64,000 nt of DNA from Mycolicibacter sinensis (lineage in GTDB: Bacteria > Actinomycetota > Actinomycetes > Mycobacteriales > Mycobacteriaceae): assembly GCF_001667375.1 (NCBI RefSeq), contig NZ_LZIN01000015.1, positions 1 through 64,000 of the forward strand. The letters run 5' to 3'. Below, in pieces: positions 32,801 to 39,820 of the stretch; the first letter of the stretch is position 1, and every line of letters starts with the position of its first letter. The position numbers and the translations under genes were made by a program. Under the pieces are notes generated by a model. That model was not told the DNA's origin and searched no databases. It saw nothing but the letters and a program-made list of their open reading frames with translations.

Positions 32801-33371
32801 GGTCGGCGAAGAAGACCGCCCAGGAGGCGTCATCCCAGGCGATGTGGTGGGCCACCAGCAGCAGAATGTGTTCGTCGGGCCGGACCCGGATCAGGGTGAG
32901 CCGGAGCGGGGCATCGGATTCCAGCCGGAACGGGGTGGCGAATTCGCGCTGAGCCAGCACCTCCAGCCTCAGCGCCCGGGCTTGCTCGGCCAGGTCGGTG
33001 AGGTCGTGGTCGGCGAACCCGGGTGTCACGTCGCCGATCACCGGCTGGGGTTCCCCGTTGTCGTCGACGGCATAGGTGGTGCGCAGCACCGGGTGTCGGG
33101 CGGCCACCGCGGCCAGGGCGGAGCGCAGCCGGGCAGGCGCCAGCGGGCCGGTCAGCCGGTAGGAGACCGAGATGTTGGCGAGGGTGCCGTCGGGGTCCAG
33201 GGCCTGCACGAACCACATCCGGCGCTGCCCGTCATTCATCTCCGGCTGCGCGGGTGCCGCGGGTTCGGTGGCCGGCGCGGAGGCGCTCAGCCCGCGTTCG
33301 GCGAGCCGGCGGCGCAGCAACTCCAACCGCAGCTCGGTCGCGTCGGTCGACTGGTCGACGGTGTCAGTCAT
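26877..33371 (-). CDS. mbtE: Mycobactin NRPS MbtE, here bimodular (C-A-PCP-C-A-PCP)
   Basis: A 2164-residue synthetase with two complete elongation modules. Module 1: condensation about 45-470 (HHIAWDD 175-181), adenylation about 490-985 (YTSGSTGLPKG, NFYGPTET, Lys 967), carrier Ser 1021 in DLGGHS. Module 2: condensation about 1080-1530 (HHIAADH 1213-1219), adenylation about 1545-2045 (FTSGSTGVPKG, NNFGATET, Lys 2036), carrier Ser 2090 in ELGGDS. The known pathway needs one MbtE residue (N6-acyl-N6-hydroxylysine), and M. tuberculosis MbtE is about 1,700 residues as I recall. In the second A domain the position of the usual Asp that holds the alpha-amino group is Leu 1747 by my alignment, so a non-alpha-amino-acid or unusual substrate, or an inactive domain, is possible. 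ATG start overlaps mbtD by 8 bases. Confidence 0.95.
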   Translation of the reverse strand: MTDTVDQSTDATELRLELLRRRLAERGLSASAPATEPAAPAQPEMNDGQRRMWFVQALDPDGTLANISVSYRLTGPLAPARLRSALAAVAARHPVLRTTYAVDDNGEPQPVIGDVTPGFADHDLTDLAEQARALRLEVLAQREFATPFRLESDAPLRLTLIRVRPDEHILLLVAHHIAWDDASWAVFFADLTAAYADPDAFAALAPVHAVASTPCADHEADLNYWRTLLADPPDPLELPGPRGSAVPHTLRAGICTRAVPAELMDGIAELARDNGATPYMVVAAALSALIYRYTATDDFLIASPVLNRTAGTEDAIGYFGNTVVLRAKVDAAARFVELLAQTRDTALGAFAHQGINLDRVVRELNPDRRNGGVERLTRLSFGFRAGDGVHSGGFRPAGITCERADYRGKIAQLPLGIMVETGDNGALIEAEYLHDVLDAALVGQLLRHLVQLLAAAVAQPETIISELDMLGEADRSWLDAVSCGPDFAGPPITLGALVADRAALTPDSIAVVDDHGRYSYAEINARANRIAHHLIAAGIGTEDKVAVLLGRSLDLVVIALGIAKAGAAYVPVDPEYPPDRIEFILGDARAKLVIREPLTSAELAGRPDTDPTDADRVRPLRPESLAYLIYTSGSTGLPKGVEVAHAPIAEYLMWFGEEYGIDDTDVLLQVASPSFDVSIGELFGTLGNGARLVIPRPDGLRDIGYLTDLLQREGVTAMHFVPSLLGLFLSLPGVNQWRTLRRIPIGGEPLPGELADKFHATFDALLHNFYGPTETVVNSSRYKVEGTQGNRIVPIGSPNINTTIRLLDDALQPVPVGVIGEIYIGGTHLARGYFDRPGLTAERFVADPWALGQRMYRTGDLARRNAAGDLEFIGRADDQVKVRGFRIELGEVAAAISVDPSVGQCVVVVSDLPALGRSLVAYLTPAGDGSEVDIPRIRTRVAAALPEYMAPAAYVVVDDIPITAHGKIDRAALPDPQPIETAAYREPETDTERTVAQLFSQLLGRERVGADDSFFDLGGHSLLATKLVAAIRDRCGAEIGIRDIFEASTVARLAAAIERALAGENGPGRPPLVAVPRSGPVPVSASQLRTWFAYRLDPDATGDNIPLSARLTGPCDTAALVLAINDVVARHDSLRTTFCEIDGVPHQIINPPAAIQVTELRCPAIDPAEVAQWTRARLDEQRGAGFDLEHEWPIRAALLHLPGDERVLSLVVHHIAADHWSVEVLFTDLLIAYRSRATGAEPPWAPPALQYADFAHWQGELLRDESGLIETQRRYWMEQLAGLADDTGPRPDFPRPATANGAGDSVAFTITPQVRAGLASLARETGATEFMVLQAAVAVLLHLAGSGEDIPLGVPVAGRDDNALDNLVGFFVNIVVLRNRLSGNPTLREVVLRAREAALGAYAHADLPFDRLVEALNPVRTLSRNPLFQVVVHVRDAAEVSHVVNSSADGDLVFRTVMPTFDIAHADLSVNLFATEGGEAAGYDGHLIYRTDLYERTTVQRLADWLGRVLAAMATAPERTLRDIGLVDDEQREWILTQSRGAEIPQGDPRTIAEVLAPSRSFDGVAVRCAGAELTYPQLHHRSDRFAELLIKAGVQPGTLVGLSVRRDLDLAVALVGIMKAGAGYFPLDPSYPRQRLEFMVADVAPKVIVVSAAMRDAMPAPAGVTLVCPDDVDVQAELSKDAAAADLPVPHPDDPMYLVFTSGSTGVPKGVVGTHRSMSARLNWQLAHYPVEGRDIRLAQSSMTFLEGGMELLAGLAAGATMILADDNEFRDPEALARLIVDEQVAQVTAVASLISVLVDSAPQAVAGLRRLVCSGEPVSADLLARLAAVLGPKTQLLNNFGATETSGAVVRGELAPPTPKLGRPTPGAQAYLLDDALQPVPPGVVGEVYYAGPQVVLGYWKRPALTATRFVANPFNPGDRLYRSGDRARWSNDGVLEFVGRTDHQVKVRGFRVELAEVEATLRGAPGVAAAAARTWEQRGGTTLAGYVVPAGPVSDAAEFIASVRAAVAATLPGYMVPSSLTVLETMPLTDSGKLNRPALPQPAVATRGEVDPPVTATEQTLVGICAELLGAERIGRSDGFFELGGDSILSVQLAARARAAGVDIDPRMIFENPTFADLAAAADSRAVDDSEPHDTAFAPMSVSGLSGETLADLTASWGDSS

Positions 33372-36291
33372 GGGTGAAGACAGTCCTTTCCGTCACCGCG
33401 GCCGGCGCGGTGTCGTCATGCAGCGTCGCCGTCAGCTGGGCGCCGGTCATTCCGGCCAGCAGCGGTCCGAGCGCTACCCGTCGGCCGGTCGCCCGGCCCA
33501 GTCGCCTGCGCAGGTCCAGGGCGAGCAATGAGTCCAGGCCGAGGTCCACCAGGGCCCGGTGCATGTCGATGTCGTCGGGTGAGTCCAGGCCGAGCACCGT
33601 CGCCAGTTCGGCGGCCACCAGCTCGCCGACCGGGCGGCCGGTGTCGGTAGCCACCGATGACGCGGTCAGTGATTCGGCGAACGGGCTGGCCACCCCTTGG
33701 CTGTCGAAGAACACCGCCAGCCGGTCGAGGTCGGCGGTCAGGATCGCCGGATTGTTCGGCGCGGCCAGCAGTCCGGCGGTGATCGCCGCTTCGGGCGGCA
33801 TCGGGGTCAGGCCGGTGCGCGCGATCCGGTTCTTCTCTTCGCCGCTGACCACGGCGACGTCCTGCCACAGCCCCCAGCGGATCGCGTTCGCGTTCACGCC
33901 CGCTGCCCGAAGCCGCTCCGCCAGGATGTCGGCCATCCGGTTGGCCGCCGCGTACAGGCCGTGGCCCGATCCGCCCCACAGTGCCAGCACCGACGAGCAG
34001 ACCAGCACGTGTGCGTCGGCGTTTCGCGGCCAGTGCCGCACCAGGTTGTCCAGTCCGATTACCTTGGCGCCGAAGGCGTCGCGAACAGCAGCATCGCCGA
34101 TCTGCTCGGCGGCGACGGCTTCGGCCGACGCGGTGTGCACCACCAGCCCGGCCGGTGCCGGGCGGTGCTCGTCGACCAGCGCCGCCAGCGCCGCCTCGTC
34201 GGTGATATCGCATCGCAGCGCGCTGATGTTTGCCCCGGTGCGCGCGCGCAGCGCATCCAGTTGCGCCGCAGTGGCACCGGCGGCCCCGCTGCGGCTGAGC
34301 AACACGATGTTGCGGGCACCCCGCTCGGCGCAGAACGCCGCGAAGGCCATTCCGATGGCGCCGGTGCCACCGGTGATCACGACGGTCTCCGGAATCGCGG
34401 GCACTCCCGGGGCGGTGGAAGACTCGACCAGTCGTCGCGCCCACACCCGCCCGGCGCGCACCGCGACCTCGGTGTCGGTCAGGGTCAGTGCGGTGATCGC
34501 GGCCCGGAGGTCGGCGGCAGTGAACTGGGCCGGCAGGTCCAGGTGGGCGAACGTCTGGTCGGGGTAGCCGAATCCGGTGCTGCGGTGCAGCGCCGCCAAG
34601 GCGGCGGCCCCGGGCCGCGGCAGCGGATCACTGTCGAGCCGTTCGGCGCCGCGGGTGATCAGCCACACCCGTCTGCAGTTCAGGCCTGGCGCCGGCGGTG
34701 TCTGTCTTCCCGCGTGGCCGGCGAAGGCCCTTGCCGCCGCGGTGATCTCAACATCCTCGGCGGGCGGGGCGATGAGCACCAGCAGTTCGGCGTCCGCCGG
34801 GGCGACCGCACCGGCGTCCAGACCGGCCGCCAGCCGCGTGGCCAGGTCAGCGGATTCGCCGGTGTAGTCGATGACGGCTACCCCGACGGGCCGGTCCGCG
34901 GGTTCATCGACCGGCGCCCACTGTTCGGTCATGACGACCGGCTGCCGGTAGCGCTGCGCGGACGGCTCGACACCGGCCCACAGCCTGGTGGTGTGCATCG
35001 GCGCGTGCGGGAAGTGCCGCAGCGGTGCTCCTGCGCCGGGTGCGGCGAAGTCCCGCCAACGATAGCCAGGATCGGAGATCGCCGCAGCAGCGATGTTGGC
35101 CGACAGCGCCTCGTCGGCCGGGCGATCGCGGTCGGCGCTGGCCAATACCTGCGCGGAATCGGCAATGTCACCCAGTGGCACCAGCAGGGTGGGGTGCGCC
35201 GACATCTCGACGAACGTGGTGACCCCGCGCGCCACCGCGGCCGCGGTGGCCAGGTCGAACCGTACCCGCTGACGCAGGTTGTCGAACCAGTACTGCCGGA
35301 ACGTCTTACCCGGCGGGATCGGGCCGCCGTACACCGAGCCGATGAACTCCACTGGGGCGCTGTGGAATTGCGCGTCGGGAAGCTGTGCCATCATCCGATC
35401 ACGCAGGGGCTCCAAAACGCTGGTGTGGGCCGGATAGCGCACCGCCAGCTCGCGGGCGAACACCCCGCGACGGTCGGCGCGCGCCAGGATCTGCTGCACC
35501 GCAGCCCATTCGCCGGAGACCACCACCGATTGCGGGCCGTTGACCACCGACAGCTCCACCCAGCCGGGAGTGCCGGCGATGAATTCGGCAGCGGCCTCGG
35601 CGCCCAGCGCGATCATCGCCATTCCGAATCGTCCCGGGGCGTCATCGGTCAACTCCGCTCGCGCGATCACCACCGCGACCGCGGCGTCGAGGTCCACCAC
35701 GCCGGCGGTGTAGGCCGCGGCGAGCTCTCCCAGACTGTGGCCGACGGTGATGTCGGGCAGCACCCCGAAATGCCGCCAGGTGGCGGCCAGCGCCGCGGCG
35801 TGGGTGAACTGCGCGGCCTGCACCACCACCGGGTCGGGGTCGTCGGTGCCGCGCAGATAGGTCAACGGCGAGGCGTGCCCGGCGCGGCGGAAGGCATCCG
35901 CGCAGCGGTCCGCCTCGGCGCGATAGGCCGCGATGCCGAACAGGTCGGCCCCCATGCCGGACCACTGGTTTCCCTGGCCGGGGAACACGAAGGCGGTGCG
36001 GGCGGCCTCCTGCTGATGGGATCGGGCCACCAGCGGGTGGTCGGCGTCGTGGTAGACGGCGTCGAGGCCGCTGATCAGTTCGCCCGCGTCGCGGGCCCGG
36101 ATCACGGCGCGGTAGCGGCGGATCGGGCGGGTGGCCCGCAGCGTCTGCGCCACGGCCGCGACGCCGGGCCGGCGGGTGTGCAGGTAGCGCGCCAGTGCGC
36201 CGGCCTCGGCCTGGACCAGGTCGCGGGCGTGTGCCGAGATCAGGACGGGGATGCGGCCGTCGGGCAGGGCGGTCGGGTGGGTGCTCAGCAC
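33364..36291 (-). CDS. mbtD: Polyketide synthase MbtD (AT-KR-ACP)
   Basis: A 975-residue partial polyketide synthase that works with the ketosynthase MbtC to add the beta-hydroxy-acyl unit of mycobactin. Acyltransferase: FVFPGQGNQWSGMG (about 99-112) and GHSLGE (catalytic Ser). Ketoreductase: NADPH motif VVITGGTGAIGMAF, then SSVLALWGGSGHGLYAAANRM with the catalytic Tyr/Asn. ACP: ALVDLGLDSLLALDLRRR, phosphopantetheine Ser. No dehydratase or enoylreductase motifs, consistent with a hydroxylated product. It overlaps mbtC by 7 bases. Long open frames on the opposite strand are GC artefacts. Confidence 0.95.
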   Translation of the reverse strand: MLSTHPTALPDGRIPVLISAHARDLVQAEAGALARYLHTRRPGVAAVAQTLRATRPIRRYRAVIRARDAGELISGLDAVYHDADHPLVARSHQQEAARTAFVFPGQGNQWSGMGADLFGIAAYRAEADRCADAFRRAGHASPLTYLRGTDDPDPVVVQAAQFTHAAALAATWRHFGVLPDITVGHSLGELAAAYTAGVVDLDAAVAVVIARAELTDDAPGRFGMAMIALGAEAAAEFIAGTPGWVELSVVNGPQSVVVSGEWAAVQQILARADRRGVFARELAVRYPAHTSVLEPLRDRMMAQLPDAQFHSAPVEFIGSVYGGPIPPGKTFRQYWFDNLRQRVRFDLATAAAVARGVTTFVEMSAHPTLLVPLGDIADSAQVLASADRDRPADEALSANIAAAAISDPGYRWRDFAAPGAGAPLRHFPHAPMHTTRLWAGVEPSAQRYRQPVVMTEQWAPVDEPADRPVGVAVIDYTGESADLATRLAAGLDAGAVAPADAELLVLIAPPAEDVEITAAARAFAGHAGRQTPPAPGLNCRRVWLITRGAERLDSDPLPRPGAAALAALHRSTGFGYPDQTFAHLDLPAQFTAADLRAAITALTLTDTEVAVRAGRVWARRLVESSTAPGVPAIPETVVITGGTGAIGMAFAAFCAERGARNIVLLSRSGAAGATAAQLDALRARTGANISALRCDITDEAALAALVDEHRPAPAGLVVHTASAEAVAAEQIGDAAVRDAFGAKVIGLDNLVRHWPRNADAHVLVCSSVLALWGGSGHGLYAAANRMADILAERLRAAGVNANAIRWGLWQDVAVVSGEEKNRIARTGLTPMPPEAAITAGLLAAPNNPAILTADLDRLAVFFDSQGVASPFAESLTASSVATDTGRPVGELVAAELATVLGLDSPDDIDMHRALVDLGLDSLLALDLRRRLGRATGRRVALGPLLAGMTGAQLTATLHDDTAPAAVTERTVFTHD

Positions 36292-37619
36292 GACGGCGCC
36301 ATTTCCGCGTCGTCGACGGCGACGATCACGTGCGCGTTGGTGCCGCTCATCCCGAACGCCGACACCGAGCCGATCCGGCGGCCGTCGCCGGCCGGCCAGG
36401 CGGTGATGGTCTCGGCCAGGGTGATGCCGCCGCCGGCCCCGCCGTCCCAGTCGATGCCGTCGTGCCAGCCGTCGCGCACATGCAGGGTGGGCGGGATCAT
36501 CTGGTGTTCGGCGGCCAGCAGCACCTTGGTCAGCCCGAGCGCTCCGGCCGCGGCCTGGGTGTGCCCGATGTTGGACTTCACCGAGCCGAGCCGCGGGCCG
36601 GCGGCCGGCTCGGTGTCGGCGCCGTAGACGTTGATCAGCGACCGCAGTTCGACGGGATCGCCGACCCGGGTGCCGGTGCCGTGGCCCTCGATCATGCCGA
36701 CCTGGCCGGGGTGCACGTCCGCGTCGGCCAGCGCGTGCCGGAACAGTCGCTGCTGGGCCTGCTCACTGGGGGTGAGCAAGCCGGTGGTGTGACCGTCCTG
36801 GTTGAGCCGGCTGGCCAGCACTTCGCCGTAGATATGCCGGCCATCGCGCAAAGCCGCTGACTTGCGTTGCAGCACAAAGATTCCGGCGCCTTCGGCCCAG
36901 ACCGTTCCGGTGGCGGCGGCGCTGTAGGGCCGGCAGTGTCCGTCGTCGGACAGCGCGTGCTGCTTGGAGAATTCGACGAAGAATCCGGGCGAGCCCATCA
37001 CGCACACGCCGCCGGCGAGCGCCATGTCGGCGTCACCGGTCCGGATTGCCTGGATCGCCAGGTGCAGCGCTGAGAGCGCCGAGGAACAGGAGGTGTCGAC
37101 GGTCAGGGCCGGGCCGGCCAGCCCGAGGGTGTAGGCGACCCGGCCGGAGATCACCGACAACGCGGTGCCGGGCAGCAGGTGACCGCTGTGGGCGGAGAAC
37201 TGCGCCATGTCCGGGCCGTAGCCGGTGACCGATGCGCCCAGGTAGACGCCGACGTCGTGGCCGGTGAGCTCGTCGGGGTTGATGCCGGCGTCCTCCAGCG
37301 CACGCCAGGCCACCCGCAGCGCGACCCGCTGCTGCGGGTCCATCGCGATGGCTTCACGCGGCGCGATTCCGAAGAATCCGGGGTCGAATTCGGCGGCGCC
37401 TGAAAGGAATCCGCCGGCGTTGCAGATGGGCTTGAAGCCGTCGCGGTGTGATCCGTCGATGAGTTCGCGCACCGCCCAGTCCCGGTCCTCGGGAATAGTG
37501 CTCAGCGCCTCACGTCCGTCGGCCAGCAGCGACCAGTACTGTTCGGCCGTGTCGATTCCGCCGGGCGCCTCGATGCCCAGGCCAACGATGACGACCGGAT
37601 CCTCGCACCGATCAGGCAT
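36285..37619 (-). CDS. mbtC: Polyketide ketosynthase MbtC
   Basis: A 444-residue free-standing beta-ketoacyl synthase. The catalytic triad is complete: Cys in [13 protein letters not shown], His in EGHGTGTRVGDP, His in SVKSNIGHTQAAAG. DPQQRVALRVAWRALEDAG marks the modular-PKS class. The ATG at 37619 overlaps the thioesterase stop by 8 bases; the open frame to 37940 lies inside the thioesterase gene. It condenses malonyl (from MbtD ACP) with the growing chain. Length equals M. tuberculosis MbtC as I recall it. Confidence 0.95.
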   Translation of the reverse strand: MPDRCEDPVVIVGLGIEAPGGIDTAEQYWSLLADGREALSTIPEDRDWAVRELIDGSHRDGFKPICNAGGFLSGAAEFDPGFFGIAPREAIAMDPQQRVALRVAWRALEDAGINPDELTGHDVGVYLGASVTGYGPDMAQFSAHSGHLLPGTALSVISGRVAYTLGLAGPALTVDTSCSSALSALHLAIQAIRTGDADMALAGGVCVMGSPGFFVEFSKQHALSDDGHCRPYSAAATGTVWAEGAGIFVLQRKSAALRDGRHIYGEVLASRLNQDGHTTGLLTPSEQAQQRLFRHALADADVHPGQVGMIEGHGTGTRVGDPVELRSLINVYGADTEPAAGPRLGSVKSNIGHTQAAAGALGLTKVLLAAEHQMIPPTLHVRDGWHDGIDWDGGAGGGITLAETITAWPAGDGRRIGSVSAFGMSGTNAHVIVAVDDAEMAPSC

Positions 37620-38352
37620 CGGCGATGATCCGATTCGCCAGAGTGTCGATGTGTTCGTAGTGGTAGAAGTGCCCGCCGTCGTACAGCGAGACGGTGCAGG
37701 CGCCGGTGGTGTGTTCGGCCCAGCCCTCCAGCAGGTCGGTGCCGACGCGGTCGTCGGAGCGGCCGCCGAGCACATTGATGGCGGCGCGGATGCGCACCTC
37801 GGGTGCGCACTGGTAGCGGTTGAACGCCAGATAGTCCGAGCGCACCGGGGTGAGCAACAGCGTGAGGAATTCCTCGTCCGCCAGTATGCGCGGGTCGGTG
37901 CCGCCGAGTTCCTCCAGTTCGGCACGCAGGTCGGCATCACCGGTGGGCACCTTGCGCAGCCCGGCCACCACGCCCGGGGCCGGCGCGGCCGAGGCCCACA
38001 GCCGCTGAATCTCGATGCCGCGTTCTTCGGCGATCCGGGCGAACTCGAAGGCGACGAGCGAGCCCATGCTGTGCCCGAAGAGCCGCAGCGGCCCGACCTG
38101 GTGCCAGGGCGCCGCGTCGAAGAGGCTGCGGGCCAGCTCCGGGACGGTTTCGGCGGGCGGTTCGCGGAACCGGTCGGCGCGCTGCGGATACTGCATGACG
38201 TAGGTGTCGACGCCGGCGGCCAAGGCCAGCGCCAAGGGGCGGTAGTTGACCGCCGCTCCCCCGGCGTGCGGGAATACCAGGGTTGCCGGCCCGGGCCCGG
38301 AAAAGCGGCCCATCCAGGTCGGAAACTGCGCGACGGCCGAGGTGTCGTCCAT
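37612..38352 (-). CDS. mbtT: Type II thioesterase MbtT
   Basis: A 246-residue alpha/beta-hydrolase thioesterase. Nucleophile elbow GHSMGS (about 81-86), oxyanion segment VFPHAGGAA near the N-terminus, and catalytic His in YDGGHFYHYEH. Such enzymes release or edit chains on NRPS/PKS carrier domains. In M. tuberculosis a thioesterase domain is fused to the C-terminus of MbtB; here MbtB ends at its carrier domain, so this gene probably supplies the function. Start: ATG 38352 with GAGGGGAC five bases upstream, favoured over the ATG at 38367. It is the first gene of the mbtT-C-D-E-F-G-H operon and lies just below an iron box. Confidence 0.9.
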   Translation of the reverse strand: MDDTSAVAQFPTWMGRFSGPGPATLVFPHAGGAAVNYRPLALALAAGVDTYVMQYPQRADRFREPPAETVPELARSLFDAAPWHQVGPLRLFGHSMGSLVAFEFARIAEERGIEIQRLWASAAPAPGVVAGLRKVPTGDADLRAELEELGGTDPRILADEEFLTLLLTPVRSDYLAFNRYQCAPEVRIRAAINVLGGRSDDRVGTDLLEGWAEHTTGACTVSLYDGGHFYHYEHIDTLANRIIADA

Positions 38353-38380
38353 CCGGTCCCCTCGCATGCAAGTCAGTCTG

Positions 38381-38399
38381 TTAGTAAAGGCTGCCCTAA
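38381..38399 (-). promoter_or_regulatory. IdeR-type iron box upstream of mbtT
   Basis: TTAGTAAAGGCTGCCCTAA matches 15 of 19 positions of the mycobacterial iron-box consensus (TWAGGTWAGSCTWACCTWA) and differs by one base from the box at mbtB/mbtA (46861). A second, weaker site with core GGTTAGATTACC lies at 38407-38418. It is 29 bases upstream of the mbtT ATG. Iron-loaded IdeR would repress here. Confidence 0.8.
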
Positions 38400-38478
38400 T
38401 TTCCCGGGTTAGATTACCCCTCTGGCGGGCGCGCCGGAAATCCGGGCGGGCTCTTGGCTGGCCCTGGCCCCTCTGCCG

Positions 38479-38529
38479 CGCCGAACGTGCACTGAGCGCG
38501 GTTTTTTCGCACTGAATACACGTTCGGCG
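38479..38529. repeat. Intergenic inverted repeat (element C)
   Basis: CGCCGAACGTG (38479-38489) is perfectly inverted as CACGTTCGGCG (38519-38529), with a 29-base loop that itself holds two GCACTGA copies. It lies between the divergent mbtT and NTF2-like genes and resembles elements at 11641, 17799 and 58314. Confidence 0.6.
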
Positions 38530-38545
38530 AAGGCGGCGCCGCGCC

Positions 38546-38935
38546 ATGGGCCACACTCCCCTGATGGACGTCCGCGCCACGATCGATACCTACCTTCGGG
38601 CCTGGATGCAGCAGGACCCGGACCTGATCGTCACGATCTTCACCGACGACGCGACGTATCACGAGCGGGTGCTGGGCGAACCGATCCGCACCCGGGCCGG
38701 GATCCGCGACTACTGGCAGAGCAAGGTGGTTGAGGGACAGGCCAATATCGACGCCCGATTGCTCAACCTCTACACCGCCACCGACGGCACCACGGTGATC
38801 GCCGAGTGGGAGGCTACCTTCGACGACCGGGTGCAGGGCCACCGCAAGCGGATGCGCGAGGTCGCGATCCTGGAGTTCGCCGGGGAGCGGATCGCCAGCC
38901 TGCGCGAGTACTGGGCTTCAGAGGTCGTCGGGTAA
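38546..38935 (+). CDS. NTF2/SnoaL-like small protein
   Basis: A 129-residue protein of the nuclear-transport-factor-2-like cone fold. The typical N-terminal helix VRATIDTYLRAWMQQDPDLIVTIFTDDATYHE is followed by AGIRDYWQSKV and strands ending VAILEFAGERIASLREYW. No signal peptide. Family members are small-molecule isomerases, hydrolases or binding proteins; no catalytic assignment can be made. A second ATG at 38564 is possible. First gene of the accessory block between the two mbt operons. Confidence 0.8.
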   Translation: MGHTPLMDVRATIDTYLRAWMQQDPDLIVTIFTDDATYHERVLGEPIRTRAGIRDYWQSKVVEGQANIDARLLNLYTATDGTTVIAEWEATFDDRVQGHRKRMREVAILEFAGERIASLREYWASEVVG

Positions 38936-38959
38936 AGCGGGTTGGGTATACGTCCTGCG

Positions 38960-39643
38960 TCAGAGGTGGCTCGCCACGAAGGTCGCGGCCTGACCGGGCA
39001 TCGGCGACTGCGCGTAGGACAGGTGCGGCGCGGAGACCATCTCCTCCGGTGAAGGCAGCGCCAGGGCGCCCGGTGTACAAATCGGATCGCCGTCCGCACA
39101 CAGATCAATGGCCTTGGCGCCGTACCACGGGCTGATCTCGCTGATCGGTCCCCCCAGGTACCTGTCGGTCGGGTTCCCGAAGACAGCGACCGCAGCCACA
39201 TGTTGCGCCTCGTCCTCCGACAGGGTGGCAGCGTTGAAGCCCGCCACCGATGCCCGCGCGATGGTGATCAGGTCGATGACCATCGCGCCTTGGGAGTATC
39301 CGCCGAGCACCAGCTTGGTGTCGGGGCAGTTCGCGACCATGGATTGAACGTGAGCGTTCGCATCGCCGGCGCCGGCGGACGCCGACGGCGGCCAATCGTC
39401 GGTGGCGGGGTAATTGACCGCGTATACCCCGACGGACCGCCCTCCGGCCTGGGGGCGCAGTGCATCGACGAATCTCTGGCCGACTCCGCCGAGGCCGGGT
39501 GGCTCGCCGGTGCCACGGGCGAAGGTCACCTCGACGTCGGGACAGGCGGCAGCGGACGCCGAGGGAGCTGGAGCACCGGCCAGCGTCGCCACGGCGGTCA
39601 GCACCGGAACACCGAGCAATACGATCGATCGGCCCGTTGTCAT
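38960..39643 (-). CDS. Secreted cutinase-family esterase
   Basis: A 227-residue serine esterase. A signal peptide (1-30, ending ASA) precedes the cutinase domain beginning CPDVEVTFARGTGEPPG. The catalytic Ser is in GGYSQGAMV (about 111-119), Asp in LCADGDPIC (also the disulfide pair), and His in PHLSYAQS. Mycobacterial cutinase-like proteins hydrolyse lipid esters or phospholipids at or outside the cell envelope. It is convergent with the NTF2-like gene, 24 bases between stops. Confidence 0.9.
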   Translation of the reverse strand: MTTGRSIVLLGVPVLTAVATLAGAPAPSASAAACPDVEVTFARGTGEPPGLGGVGQRFVDALRPQAGGRSVGVYAVNYPATDDWPPSASAGAGDANAHVQSMVANCPDTKLVLGGYSQGAMVIDLITIARASVAGFNAATLSEDEAQHVAAVAVFGNPTDRYLGGPISEISPWYGAKAIDLCADGDPICTPGALALPSPEEMVSAPHLSYAQSPMPGQAATFVASHL

Positions 39644-39820
39644 GTCATCGATGCTGGCACACCGCGACGGCGGTCCACCACCCCTGATCGCGACATCTAG
39701 CTGGGGTTTTCAGACACTTTCCGGGCATCGAGACGCGGATGTGCCGCCTGAAGTGGGGTCGGCCATCCATCAAGGACCCGATGGCCCGAAGTTGTCGGAC
39801 CCCGCTGCGATGATGAACTC

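Noticed and set aside
33697..36627. Long open frame (976 codons) on the plus strand opposite mbtD/mbtC
   Set aside because: It is antisense to genes with complete catalytic motifs; its translation is Arg/Gly/His-rich low-complexity sequence typical of GC-rich shadow frames.
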